Origin: Burkholderia sp. NRF60-BP8
GTDB lineage: Bacteria > Pseudomonadota > Gammaproteobacteria > Burkholderiales > Burkholderiaceae
NCBI RefSeq assembly: GCF_001522585.2
Contig: NZ_CP013372.1
Coordinates: forward strand, 1,302,001-1,366,000
DNA length: 64,000 nt
Reading direction: 5' to 3'
Made by a program: the position numbers and the translations under genes. Positions 1 to 8,547 of the stretch are shown here, piece after piece (positions within the stretch are counted from its first letter, which is position 1; every line of letters begins with the position of its first letter). The notes under the pieces are model-generated. The model worked only from the letters and a program-made list of their open reading frames with translations. It had not been told where the DNA came from and did not search any database.

Positions 1-1245
1 CGCCGATTCCTCGAGCCGGATCACGGTCGGCCCGAGCGGCCCGAGCGTCGCGGCGGCCACGCTCATGTCGGTCGCGCCGGCGAGCGCGACGATCTCGGCT
101 TCCGCGTCGCGCGTCGGCGACACGCGCTGCATCGCGATCAGGCCGAGCGCCTGCGCGAGCGGGCCGCCGTCGAAGCAGCCGGCGTCGTCGCGGCTCAGCA
201 GGCCGATCTTCTGCAGGCTGACGAGATGCGGAAATGCCTTCGCGGCCGGCATGCCGGCCGCCGTCGCGAGATCGCGCAGCGGCAGCGCGCGACCTGCCGA
301 CACCAGCGCGAGCAGCAGCTCGCCGGTGCTGTCGAGCGCATGGATTCCGCGCTGGGCTTTCGCGTCGTCGGCCAGCGCGGGCGGGACGCGCGCGGCGCCC
401 GGCGCCGGCGCGGGCGCCGGTTCCGCACGCGCGGCGCCGAGCGACGCGGTGGCTTGCCGCGCCGCGTCGCGCAAGGCCGCCGCGATCGGGCCGTCCCAGT
501 CGACATCGATCGATCCCGTCGAACCGATCACCGTCAACGCGAGTTGCAGGCGCCCGTGCGTATCGAAAACGGGCACGCACATCCCGCTGACGCCCGGGCT
601 CGGCCGGTCGATGCTGCGTTCGATGCCGCGCAGGCGAATCGTGTCGAGGTCGACGTGTTGCGTATCGCCGTCGGGCGCGCCCGACGCGCTGTCGGCGCCG
701 GCGAGCGTGCCGCCCGCGCCGGCCTGGCTGGCCGCCATCGCGTCGAGTTGCGCGGCGTCGCCGAACGCGCGGAACACCCGGCCGGTCGCCGTCGTGTCGA
801 GCGACATCACCGAACCGACGTGCAGGTTCATGTGCAGCGGATAGCCGCCGCGCTCGATGCGCACGATCGTCGGGCCGAGCACGCCCGGCACCGACAGCGC
901 GACGCTCAGGCCGACCGTTTCCGCGAGCCGCGCCGCGTGCGGCAGCGTCGCGCGGTAGGCCGGCTGGCGCTCGATCGACATCAGCCCGAGCCGCAGCGAC
1001 AGCGGGCCGGGTTCGTAGTTGCCGGTGATCGCATCGCGCTTGACGAGCGCGAGCCGCGTCAGGCTCACGAGATAGGTGTGCGCCTGCGCGGTGGAAAGAT
1101 CGGCGGCCGCGGCCAGCTCCGACAGCCCGAGCGGCTTGCGCCGGCGCGCGAGCGCGTCGAGCAGCCGGCCGCCGACCTCGACACTCTGGATACCGCGCTG
1201 CGCCTTGGGCGGCGCATCGTCCGCGCTGACTTCGTGGTTCTGCAC
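1..1245 (-). CDS. Tandem (double-module) IclR-family transcriptional regulator, 3' end outside window
   Basis: This is a one-component, effector-responsive DNA-binding regulator. 415 codons are visible and the frame is open to the window edge. Residues about 15-75 form an IclR winged helix (begins KAQRGIQSVEV) and 90-270 an IclR effector domain. An Ala/Pro-rich linker (about 272-296) follows, then a second winged helix (KAQRGIHALDS, 296-360) and a second effector domain that runs off the edge. Normal IclR proteins have one copy (about 250-270 residues), so this is a tandem fusion. The start chosen is GTG at 1245, because I see no in-frame ATG upstream. The gene is divergent from the MBL/MFS pair, with a large palindrome between them, so it probably regulates that pair and itself (inference). 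Confidence 0.85.
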   Translation of the reverse strand, partial: MQNHEVSADDAPPKAQRGIQSVEVGGRLLDALARRRKPLGLSELAAAADLSTAQAHTYLVSLTRLALVKRDAITGNYEPGPLSLRLGLMSIERQPAYRATLPHAARLAETVGLSVALSVPGVLGPTIVRIERGGYPLHMNLHVGSVMSLDTTATGRVFRAFGDAAQLDAMAASQAGAGGTLAGADSASGAPDGDTQHVDLDTIRLRGIERSIDRPSPGVSGMCVPVFDTHGRLQLALTVIGSTGSIDVDWDGPIAAALRDAARQATASLGAARAEPAPAPAPGAARVPPALADDAKAQRGIHALDSTGELLLALVSAGRALPLRDLATAAGMPAAKAFPHLVSLQKIGLLSRDDAGCFDGGPLAQALGLIAMQRVSPTRDAEAEIVALAGATDMSVAAATLGPLGPTVIRLEESA

Positions 1246-1325
1246 GCGATGATTCTTCCGTTGACGAAACCCCGCATGGTATCCGACGCCATTTCCCGCG
1301 CCAGCCCGCAGGTTTACCCGAATTA

Positions 1326-1353
1326 GACAATAACAAGCATGTTTGTCATTGAC
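1326..1353. promoter_or_regulatory. 28-bp imperfect palindrome, putative IclR operator
   Basis: The palindrome is centred on CATG at 1338-1341 and about 22 of 28 positions match their complement (left half CAATAACAAG, right half TTTGTCATTG). It lies in the only intergenic space between the divergent tandem IclR gene and the MBL-fold gene, in an AT-rich island. Its size and position suit an operator for the divergent regulator. Binding is inferred, not shown. Confidence 0.6.
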
Positions 1354-1422
1354 AAATATTCGGTGCGGGCAGATGATCCGCTCATTCCCCTCAACACATG
1401 GCTCGAAGCCACGGAACGCACA

Positions 1423-2382
1423 ATGGCCAAAGCATTTGCCTCCCAAGCCGATCTGGAAGAGAAGAAAGTCACCTGGACGCAATTGTCCGAGAACGCATAC
1501 GCGTACACGGCCGAAGGCGACCCGAATTCGGGCGTGATCGTCGGCGACGACAGCGTGCTGATCGTCGATACGACCGCGACGCCCGCGATGGCGCAGGACC
1601 TGATCGCGAAGATCCGCAGCGTGACCGACAAGCCGATCAAGCACGTGGTGCTGTCGCACTACCACGCGGTGCGCGTGCTCGGCGCGTCCGCGTACTTCGA
1701 CGAAGGCGCGCAGCACGTGATCGCGAGCCGCGGCACGTACGAGATGATCGTCGAGCGCGGCGAGGCCGACATGAAGTCGGAGATCGAGCGCTTTCCGCGC
1801 CTGTTCGCCGGCGTCGAGACGGTGCCGGGCCTGACCTGGCCGACGCTCGTGTTCGAGCGCGAGATCACGCTGTTCCTCGGCAAGCTCGAAGTGAAGATCA
1901 TGCACGTCGGCTCGGGCCACACGAAGGGCGACACGATCGTGTGGCTGCCGTCGCAGAAGGTGCTGTTCTCGGGCGACCTCGTCGAATACGACGCCGCGTG
2001 CTATTGCGGCGACGCCCAGCTCGAACAGTGGCCGGCCACGCTCGAGGCGCTGCGCGCGCTCGGCGCCGAGAAGCTCGTGCCGGGCCGCGGCCCCGCGCTG
2101 CTGAATCCGGCCGAGGTCGACAAGGGCCTCGACTACACGAAGGATTTCGTCACGACGCTGCTCGCGCAGGGCCGCAAGGCGGTCGAGCGCAATCTCGACC
2201 TGAAGGCGGCGATGGCGCTCACGCGCGAAGCGATGGATCCGAAATTCGGCCACGTGTTCATCTACGAGCACTGTTTGCCGTTCGACGTGTCGCGCGCGTT
2301 CGACGAAGCGAGCGGCATCACGCATCCGCGCATCTGGACCGCGCAGCGCGACAAGGAAATGTGGGCCGCGCTGCAGGACTGA
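1423..2382 (+). CDS. MBL-fold (metallo-beta-lactamase superfamily) hydrolase-like protein
   Basis: Predicted cytoplasmic protein of 319 residues with the metallo-beta-lactamase fold; the substrate is unknown. The superfamily landmarks are present but altered. The HxHxDH motif reads HYHAVR at 79-84, so the Asp is Val and the third His is Arg. GHTKGD at 165-170 and FSGD (Asp185) look normal. The terminal PGHG reads PGRG (220-223). Metal binding may therefore be reduced or changed. I chose ATG 1423 over the in-frame ATG at 1339, because the earlier codon lies at the centre of the palindromic putative operator and has no ribosome-binding site. An MFS carrier follows 186 bp downstream, which suggests import and hydrolysis of one compound under control of the divergent IclR (inference). 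Confidence 0.75.
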   Translation: MAKAFASQADLEEKKVTWTQLSENAYAYTAEGDPNSGVIVGDDSVLIVDTTATPAMAQDLIAKIRSVTDKPIKHVVLSHYHAVRVLGASAYFDEGAQHVIASRGTYEMIVERGEADMKSEIERFPRLFAGVETVPGLTWPTLVFEREITLFLGKLEVKIMHVGSGHTKGDTIVWLPSQKVLFSGDLVEYDAACYCGDAQLEQWPATLEALRALGAEKLVPGRGPALLNPAEVDKGLDYTKDFVTTLLAQGRKAVERNLDLKAAMALTREAMDPKFGHVFIYEHCLPFDVSRAFDEASGITHPRIWTAQRDKEMWAALQD

Positions 2383-2568
2383 ACGGCGCACGGCGGCGGG
2401 GCGGCGTTCACATGACCGCATCGCCGTTTTTCTGAGGGTGGCGGCATTCGCGGCGGCATCGCGCCGCGGTGCCGGCAACCGTATCCGGTCTCACAAGAAA
2501 GCAGGGCGCATGCACGCCCTCGGAGACTGCTGCGCGCTCGACGGCGCGCGGCCCGTTTGGAGAGAGAC

Positions 2569-3915
2569 ATGCCCCAATCGCTTCCCGCCGAAGCGACGCT
2601 CGCGCACGCGAGCGCTTCGGCGCCGACTTCCGCATCGAACGATGCGCTGCTGTTCCGCAAGATCGCGTGGCGGATCGTCCCGTTCCTGTTCCTCTGCTAC
2701 GTCGTGTCGTTTCTCGACCGCATCAACATCGGCTTCGCGCAGTTGCAGATGAAGCACGATCTCGGCTTCAGCGACGCGATGTACGGGCTCGGCGCCGCGG
2801 TGTTCTACGTCGGCTACGTGTGCTGCGAAGTGCCGAGCAACATGCTGCTCGCGCGGTTCGGCGCGCGCCGAACGTTCACGCGGATCATGCTGCTGTGGGG
2901 CATCGCGTCGACCGGCATGATGTTCGTGTCGCAGCCGGCGCATTTCTACGTGCTGCGCTTCCTGCTCGGCGTGTTCGAGGCCGGCTTCTTCCCCGGCATC
3001 GTGCTGTACCTGACCTACTGGTTTCCCGCGAACCGGCGTGCGGCGGCGATCTCCGTGTTCTTCGCGGGCGTCGCGGTGGCCGGCGTGCTCGGCGGGTTGC
3101 TGTCCGGCTGGATCATGCGCGACATGAGCGGCGTGCTCGGGCTGCACGGCTGGCAGTGGATGTTCGCGATCGAGGGCGCGCCGGCGATCCTGCTCGCATT
3201 CGCCGCGTTCACGTGCCTCGTCGACCGGCCTCGGGACGCCGCGTGGCTCACGTCCGACGAAAAGGCGCGCGTCGCCGCGCTGTGCGCCGAAGGCCGCGCA
3301 CACGGCGGCGCGCACGACGGGCGCAGCGTGATGGCCGCGCTCGCGAACCCGCGCGTGTACCTGTTCGCGTTCGTCTATTTCTCGCTGACTTGCGCGTCGC
3401 TGACGCTGAACTTCTGGATGCCGCTGATGATCCGCGACTTCGGCGTGACCGACGTCGTCGCCGTGAGCCTCTATACGGTCGTGCCGAACGCGGTGGGGGC
3501 GGTCGGGCTGATCCTGATCGCGCGCCGCTCGGATCGCACCGGCGAGCGCCGCAAGCACTTCGCGTGCTGCACGATCGGCGGCGGGCTCGCGCTCGCTGCG
3601 CTGACGCTGCACCTGCCCAGCTTCGCGGCGATGCTCGTCTGCCTGTCGATCGCGGCGACGCTGATCTTCGCCGCGCTGCCGATCTTCTGGGCCGTGCCGA
3701 CCCGCTACCTGTCCGGCAACGCGGCCGCGGCAGGGATCGCGCTGATCAGCAGCATCGGGATCACGAGCGGCATCGTCAGCCCGTGGGTGATCGGGATGAT
3801 CCGCACGCGCACGGGCAGCATGGATCTGGCCGTGTATCTGCTCGCCGCGCTGCTGGTCGCGAGCGGCGTGGCGCTGACGGTCGGCGTGAAGGGCGAAGGC
3901 CCGCGGCGCGGCTGA
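2569..3915 (+). CDS. MFS transporter, anion:cation symporter (ACS) family
   Basis: Inner-membrane carrier of 448 residues with about 12 membrane segments. The N-terminal signature (FLDRINIGFAQLQM, then EVPSNMLL and RFGARR) is typical of the ACS family (tartrate, glucarate, phthalate and 4-hydroxyphenylacetate carriers). Start ATG 2569 is preceded by GGAGAGAG; a TTG four codons earlier lies inside that ribosome-binding site. The gene follows the MBL-fold gene on the same strand and is probably its operon partner, importing an organic acid. The substrate cannot be read from sequence. Confidence 0.85.
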   Translation: MPQSLPAEATLAHASASAPTSASNDALLFRKIAWRIVPFLFLCYVVSFLDRINIGFAQLQMKHDLGFSDAMYGLGAAVFYVGYVCCEVPSNMLLARFGARRTFTRIMLLWGIASTGMMFVSQPAHFYVLRFLLGVFEAGFFPGIVLYLTYWFPANRRAAAISVFFAGVAVAGVLGGLLSGWIMRDMSGVLGLHGWQWMFAIEGAPAILLAFAAFTCLVDRPRDAAWLTSDEKARVAALCAEGRAHGGAHDGRSVMAALANPRVYLFAFVYFSLTCASLTLNFWMPLMIRDFGVTDVVAVSLYTVVPNAVGAVGLILIARRSDRTGERRKHFACCTIGGGLALAALTLHLPSFAAMLVCLSIAATLIFAALPIFWAVPTRYLSGNAAAAGIALISSIGITSGIVSPWVIGMIRTRTGSMDLAVYLLAALLVASGVALTVGVKGEGPRRG

Positions 3916-4168
3916 ACGGGCAAGGGCCGGTCGTCGCCCGCGGGCGGCGGCGATCGGCGTTCATCCCCCGTCTGCACCGGAATCCGTCGAGGAGACGAGC
4001 GAGGTAAGCCCGTCTGCAAGCTCACGCCGCGCGCGACGCGACGGCGCGACCGGCGACGCGTTGTAGCGCCGCATCGGCGCGCGGATCGTGCCGTTCGTGT
4101 TCTTCCGCCATATCGTGTCGATCCCGGACCGCGGCAACAGTACGAGCCGCCGGCGGTCCGGCGTGCGC

Positions 4169-4969
4169 TCAGCGAGCCGGCGCGTAGCGCGGCGCGGGCG
4201 TATCCGCCGACAAATGCGGCGCCATCGTGCGGCGTGCAGCCTCGTACGCCTCCCATTCGTCGCCCGCATGCAGCGACGGAATCGTCACGAGTTCGCCGCG
4301 ATCGAACCCGACCAGCGCCGCATCGACCAGGTCCGTCGCCTTCATCACGATCTCTTTGGGCAGGTGCTCGAGCGGCAGGCCGCCCGTCTGCCAGAAATCG
4401 GTGGCCGTCGCGCCGGGCAGCACGGCCTGTACCTGCACGCCCTGGCCGGCGAGCTCGTGATGCAGCGACTGGCTGAATGCGAGCACGAATGCCTTGCTGC
4501 CGCCGTACACGCCGTTCAGCGTTTCCGGCGAGATCGCGACGATCGACGAAATGTTGATCACCGCGCCGTGGCCGCGTGCGACGAAACCGGGCACGGCCGC
4601 ATAGGTCAGGCGCGTGAGCGCGGTCACGTTCAGGTCGATCATCCGCGTCATCGCGTCGACGTCGCTGTCGAGCAACGGCGCATGCGTGCCGATGCCGGCG
4701 TTGTTCACGAGCAGCGTGATGCTCGCGTCCTGTTTCAGCTTGGCTTCGACCGCGGCGAGCGCCGTGCGGTCGTTGAGGTCCGCGTCGACGATCTCGATGC
4801 TGCGCTGCGTGTCGTTCGTGATGCGGTCGGCGAGGGCGCCGAGCCGGTCGCGGCTGCGCGCGACCAGGATCAGGTCGTAGCCGCGGCGCGCGAGGCGATC
4901 CGCGTAGACGGCGCCGATGCCCGACGATGCGCCGGTAATGAGGGCGGTACCGCGATGTGCTTGCGTCAT
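4169..4969 (-). CDS. Short-chain dehydrogenase/reductase (DltE/COG0300-like)
   Basis: NAD(P)-dependent oxidoreductase of 266 residues. The nucleotide-binding motif TGASSGIG is at 12-19, NNAG at 89-92, catalytic Ser141, and YGGSK with Tyr155 and Lys159. This is the classical SDR set. Start ATG 4969 has GGAG eight bases upstream (CGGAGTACATC). It is divergent from the GlxA-type regulator at 5102, which probably controls it. The substrate is unknown; this subgroup is usually annotated as a general SDR. The 253 bp between it and the preceding MFS gene hold nothing I recognise. Confidence 0.85.
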   Translation of the reverse strand: MTQAHRGTALITGASSGIGAVYADRLARRGYDLILVARSRDRLGALADRITNDTQRSIEIVDADLNDRTALAAVEAKLKQDASITLLVNNAGIGTHAPLLDSDVDAMTRMIDLNVTALTRLTYAAVPGFVARGHGAVINISSIVAISPETLNGVYGGSKAFVLAFSQSLHHELAGQGVQVQAVLPGATATDFWQTGGLPLEHLPKEIVMKATDLVDAALVGFDRGELVTIPSLHAGDEWEAYEAARRTMAPHLSADTPAPRYAPAR

Positions 4970-5101
4970 GATGTACTCCGTTTCGCTGAGGATGGCCGGA
5001 TGGCGTGAATGCATTCTGGCCTCGAAGCGTTGCGACACAAATGACGTAGATAGGTATGATTCCGGACATCGGGCCAATCGGCACGCGACCGGAGAACGCA
5101 C

Positions 5102-6061
5102 ATGCACCGAATCGGCTTCTTGATCAGCGACGGCTTTCAGATCATGGCGCTCGCCGCGCAGTCGGTGTTCGAGTACGCGAACATGGGGCTGGACACGCCG
5201 TTCTATGCGATGGCCAACTACTCGGTCGACGGCGGCGACGTCCGCTCGTCGCTCGGGCTGCCGGTCGCCACGCGTGCGCTGCGCGGCCGGCTCGGCGTCG
5301 ATACGTGGATCGTCGCGGGCGTGAACGACCCGCTCGCCGCGCCGGCGCCGCTCGGCGTCGTCGCTTACCTGCGCCGCGCGAACGCGCATGCGCGGCGGAT
5401 TGCCGGCATCTGCACGGGCGCATTCGTGCTGGCGGAAGCCGGGCTGCTCGCGCAGCGTCGCGCGACCACGCACTGGGCGTTCGGCCGCGACATGCAGCGG
5501 CACTACCCGGAGATTCGCGTCGAGGACGACCGGATCTTCATCGTCGACGGCCCGATCTGGACGTCGGCCGGGATGACGGCCGGGCTCGATCTCGCGCTCG
5601 CGATGGTGGAAAAGGACCTCGGCGCCGACGCCGCACGCTCGGTCGCGCACAAGCTGGTGATGCATCAGCGCCGGGCCGGCGGCCAGTCGCAGCATTCGGA
5701 AATGCTCGATCTCGCGCCGAAATCCGACCGGATCCAGAACGCGCTCGACTACGCGCGCCGCAATCTCGGCCGCGCGCTGACCGTCGAGACGCTGGCCGAG
5801 GCCGTCCACCTGAGCCCGCGCCAGTTCAGCCGCGTGTTTACGCTCGAAACCGGGCAGTCGCCCGCGAAGGCGATCGAGCGGCTGCGGCTCGAATCGGCGC
5901 GGCTGATGATCGAACAGAGCCGTCATCCGCTCGATGTGATCGCGAAGGAAAACGGTTTTCGCGATCGCCGGCACATGCGCGACGCGTTCGTGCGCGGGTT
6001 CGGCGTGCCGCCGCAGGCGTTGCGGCGCGATGCGCGGGCGGACGCGCCGGCAGCGGGCTGA
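5102..6061 (+). CDS. GlxA-family transcriptional regulator (DJ-1/PfpI domain plus AraC HTH)
   Basis: 319 residues. Residues about 1-170 form a DJ-1/PfpI glutamine-amidotransferase-like domain with the nucleophile-elbow sequence GICTGAF. Residues about 210-310 form the double AraC helix-turn-helix, with the usual C-terminal end of that family (RDRRHMRDAF and GVPPQALRR). Proteins of this type regulate amine, glycine-betaine or arginine catabolism, or oxidoreductase genes nearby. GGAGAACGCAC precedes ATG 5102. The gene is divergent from an SDR and co-directional with an epoxide hydrolase; both are candidate targets (inference). Confidence 0.9.
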   Translation: MHRIGFLISDGFQIMALAAQSVFEYANMGLDTPFYAMANYSVDGGDVRSSLGLPVATRALRGRLGVDTWIVAGVNDPLAAPAPLGVVAYLRRANAHARRIAGICTGAFVLAEAGLLAQRRATTHWAFGRDMQRHYPEIRVEDDRIFIVDGPIWTSAGMTAGLDLALAMVEKDLGADAARSVAHKLVMHQRRAGGQSQHSEMLDLAPKSDRIQNALDYARRNLGRALTVETLAEAVHLSPRQFSRVFTLETGQSPAKAIERLRLESARLMIEQSRHPLDVIAKENGFRDRRHMRDAFVRGFGVPPQALRRDARADAPAAG

Positions 6062-6148
6062 CGAGCCGGCGGGGCAGCAGGCGCCGTCCGACGCGTGCCG
6101 GCAAAATCGCGCAGAATCTCCATCGACGTTCGTCGCGAAGGAGACACC

Positions 6149-7297
6149 ATGCACACGGAACCGTTCGACATTGCGATCCCCGAGCACGCGCTCGACGATT
6201 TGCGTCGGCGCGTGCGCGACACCCGCCCGCCGAACCTGACGCCCGCCGAGCCGTGGCAGCAGGGCGTCGACGGCGCGTGGCTGCGCGAATTGGCCGCGTA
6301 CTGGGCCGACGGCTTCGATTGGCGCACGGCGGAACGCGCGCTGAACCGGCTGCCGCAGTTCGTCGCGGACGTCGGCGGGCGGCGCGTGCATTTCGTGCAT
6401 CGGCGCGGTACGGGGCCGAAACCCTATCCGCTCGTCGTCACGCACGGCTGGCCGGGTTCCGCATTCGAATTCCATGCGCTGATCGACCGCCTGTGCGATC
6501 CGGCCGCGTTCGGCGGCGATCCGGACGACGCGTTCGACATCGTCGCGCCGTCGCTGCCCGGCTTCCTGTTCTCTCCCGCACCGGCGGCGCCCGGCACGTC
6601 GGCGCTTCAGGTCGCCGACTGCTGGGCGGAGTTGATGGCCGGCCTCGGTTACCGCCGGTTCGGCGCGCAGGGCGGCGATCTGGGCGCGGGCGTGTCGATC
6701 GCGCTCGGCGCGCGGCACGAGGGCGTGGTCGACGGCGTCCATCTGAACTACCTGCCGGGCAACTACGACCCGCCGATCGATGCGGCGCGGCCGCCGACCG
6801 ACGACGAGCAGGCGTTCCTGAAGCAGCGCGGCGATTGGGCGGCGCTCGAAGGCGGATACGCGCACGTCCACATGACGAAGCCGCAGACGCTGGCGGTCGC
6901 GCTCAACGATTCGCCGCTCGGGCTGGCCGCGTGGATCGCCGAGAAATTCCGTGCGTGGAGCGATTGCGACGGCGACGTCGCGCGCCGTTTCTCGCACGAC
7001 ACGCTGCTGACCGGCATATCGCTCTACTGGTTCACCGGCTGCATCGGCTCGTCGATGCAGATGTATTGGGAGAACCGGCTGCAGCCGATGCGCTTCGCGG
7101 CCGGGCAGCGCGTGGCGGTGCCGGTCGCGTTCGCGCGCTTTCCGAAGGAGATCAGCCGGCCGCCGCGCAGCTGGCTCGAACGCGTATTCGACGTCGTGCA
7201 GTGGACCGACATGCCGAGCGGCGGCCATTTCGCGGCGATGGAGGAGCCGGACTTGCTGGCCGACGATATTCGGCGGTTTTTCAGGCGCTTCCGGTAA
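6149..7297 (+). CDS. Epoxide hydrolase family protein (alpha/beta hydrolase with EHN domain)
   Basis: 382 residues, matching the microsomal/plant-type epoxide hydrolase layout. An N-terminal EHN segment (about 1-105, FDIAIPEHALDDLRRR) is followed by an alpha/beta hydrolase core. HGWPGS (99-104) supplies the oxyanion hole, GGDLG places the nucleophile at Asp177, and the catalytic His is His360 in GGHFAAME. It would open epoxides to diols, with the natural substrate unknown. AAGGAGA precedes ATG 6149. It is 87 bp downstream of the GlxA-type regulator and probably co-transcribed. Confidence 0.88.
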   Translation: MHTEPFDIAIPEHALDDLRRRVRDTRPPNLTPAEPWQQGVDGAWLRELAAYWADGFDWRTAERALNRLPQFVADVGGRRVHFVHRRGTGPKPYPLVVTHGWPGSAFEFHALIDRLCDPAAFGGDPDDAFDIVAPSLPGFLFSPAPAAPGTSALQVADCWAELMAGLGYRRFGAQGGDLGAGVSIALGARHEGVVDGVHLNYLPGNYDPPIDAARPPTDDEQAFLKQRGDWAALEGGYAHVHMTKPQTLAVALNDSPLGLAAWIAEKFRAWSDCDGDVARRFSHDTLLTGISLYWFTGCIGSSMQMYWENRLQPMRFAAGQRVAVPVAFARFPKEISRPPRSWLERVFDVVQWTDMPSGGHFAAMEEPDLLADDIRRFFRRFR

Positions 7298-7380
7298 CGG
7301 GGTGAGCCGGCGGGAGCAAACCTGTACCGGACCCTGCTCACGCGGGACGGGAGCGGCCGATGCGGATCGTGCCGCCTGCG

Positions 7381-7872
7381 TTATCGCGTAACGAACGCCG
7401 TGGCGGCATCCGGCGCCGTACGCGCATGCTTGCGCTGGCGCAGCAGCGCGACGCGGCAATTCTCGCGCGCCGTTTCGCGGCCGTCGTCGTCGAGCAGCAC
7501 GAGATCGCCGCGCATCACGTTCAGCGTGATCACGTCCTCGCCCGGCGCGCCGAGCGTTTCAGGCGTGTGCACCGAGCCGGCCGGTTCGAGCACCGTCGAG
7601 CCGGCGTGCGCGACCCAGTCGTATTCGCGGTAGCGCCACGCACCCTGCAACGTATGGACGAATACCTCGCCGTCGTGACGGTGGCGCGGCAGCGTGCCGC
7701 CGGCCGGCATCTTCAGCAGCGCGGTCAGCGTGTCCTCGGCCGCATTGATGTGCAGGTACTTGATCGCGAGCCCCGGCAGGTCGGCGCTCATCGGCAGCCA
7801 CGGCAGCGCATCGCCGGGCAGGCACGAGATCGGCGGCAGGTCGGTGGAGAGCGGGGCGGACGGCTGCGTCAT
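7381..7872 (-). CDS. Cupin-domain protein, 2,4'-dihydroxyacetophenone dioxygenase-like
   Basis: 163 residues forming a single cupin barrel. Motif 1 is PRHRHDGEVFVHTLQG (first His, His and Glu metal ligands) and motif 2 is EPAGSVHT, so a mononuclear metal site looks intact. The layout resembles ChrR/DAD-type cupins that cleave or sense small organic molecules; the exact activity is uncertain. The gene is convergent with the epoxide hydrolase and shares no obvious operon. Confidence 0.75.
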   Translation of the reverse strand: MTQPSAPLSTDLPPISCLPGDALPWLPMSADLPGLAIKYLHINAAEDTLTALLKMPAGGTLPRHRHDGEVFVHTLQGAWRYREYDWVAHAGSTVLEPAGSVHTPETLGAPGEDVITLNVMRGDLVLLDDDGRETARENCRVALLRQRKHARTAPDAATAFVTR

Positions 7873-7992
7873 GGCGGAAGGCGGCGCGAAAACGGGAAGC
7901 CCGCATTATCGCAGAGCCGGATCGCGCGGCCGAGCGGGGACGGCCTCGTGCCGAACCCGTGCGCGACGGGCCGATCCTTACGCGCCGAAATA

Positions 7993-8020
7993 GACAGTCA
8001 AACTGTACAGTTTAGCTGTC
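7993..8020. promoter_or_regulatory. 28-bp near-perfect palindrome, putative MarR operator
   Basis: The palindrome has outer arms GACAG and CTGTC around the perfect inner palindrome AAACTGTACAGTTT; only four of 28 positions break symmetry. It ends 19 bases before the chosen MarR start codon (8040). A TATCTT at 8028-8033 could be the -10 element, which would place the start of transcription at about the start codon. MarR proteins bind such sites to repress their own operon, so autoregulation of the MarR-membrane protein-MFS operon is the simple reading. Confidence 0.75.
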
Positions 8021-8039
8021 GATGTGCTATCTTGAATTC

Positions 8040-8510
8040 ATGAACCCGCCATCGTCCCCTCCCGACACGCTCCCGCTGGCCGGTCTCGCCGGCGAACTCC
8101 GCATCTCGGTCGGCAAACTGATGCGGCGGATGCGCGAGCAGACCCATCCGAACGACCTCACGTCCTCGCAGAAATCGGTGTTGCTGCGGCTCGATCGCGA
8201 CGGCCCGGCGACCGTGTCGGCGCTCGCGCGTGCCGAAAGCGTGCGCCCGCAGTCGATGCGCGTGACGGTCGCGACGCTCGAGGCGCTCGGCGCGGTCGCC
8301 GGCGCGCCCGACCCCGGCGACGGCCGGCAGACGCTGATCGCGCTCACGCCCGGTTTCCGCAAGGTGCTGCAAGCGAACCGCGCGGCCAAGGACGACTGGC
8401 TGTTTCGCGCGCTGCACGCGCAACTGTCGGCGGCGGAACAGGCCGAGCTGGCGGCGGCCGTGAAGCTGTTGCAGCGGCTCGCCGAATTCGAGGACCCGGC
8501 GCGTCCGTAA
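8040..8510 (+). CDS. MarR-family transcriptional regulator
   Basis: 156 residues with the MarR winged helix at about 40-105 (LTSSQKSVLLRL, then VSALARAESVRPQSMRVTVATL and DPGDGRQTLI in the wing). Probably a repressor that releases DNA on binding a phenolic or drug-like ligand. ATG 8040 is chosen rather than the in-frame ATG at 8022, which directly abuts the palindromic operator. No clear ribosome-binding site precedes it, so the message could be leaderless (inference). It heads an operon with a small membrane protein and an MFS carrier. Confidence 0.88.
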   Translation: MNPPSSPPDTLPLAGLAGELRISVGKLMRRMREQTHPNDLTSSQKSVLLRLDRDGPATVSALARAESVRPQSMRVTVATLEALGAVAGAPDPGDGRQTLIALTPGFRKVLQANRAAKDDWLFRALHAQLSAAEQAELAAAVKLLQRLAEFEDPARP

Positions 8511-8547
8511 ACCGTATCGACCCGCTCGCCGAAAGGATGGCCCGTAC

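Noticed and set aside
1339..1422. Upstream ATG extending the MBL-fold protein by 28 residues
   Set aside because: It lies in a palindromic operator-like site without a ribosome-binding site, and the extra residues look unlike the family N-terminus.
4169..7459. Very long open frame on the minus strand across the GlxA regulator and epoxide hydrolase
   Set aside because: Only its last 266 codons (the SDR) have protein-like sequence. The rest is Arg/Ala-rich antisense of two well-supported genes, a GC-rich artefact.
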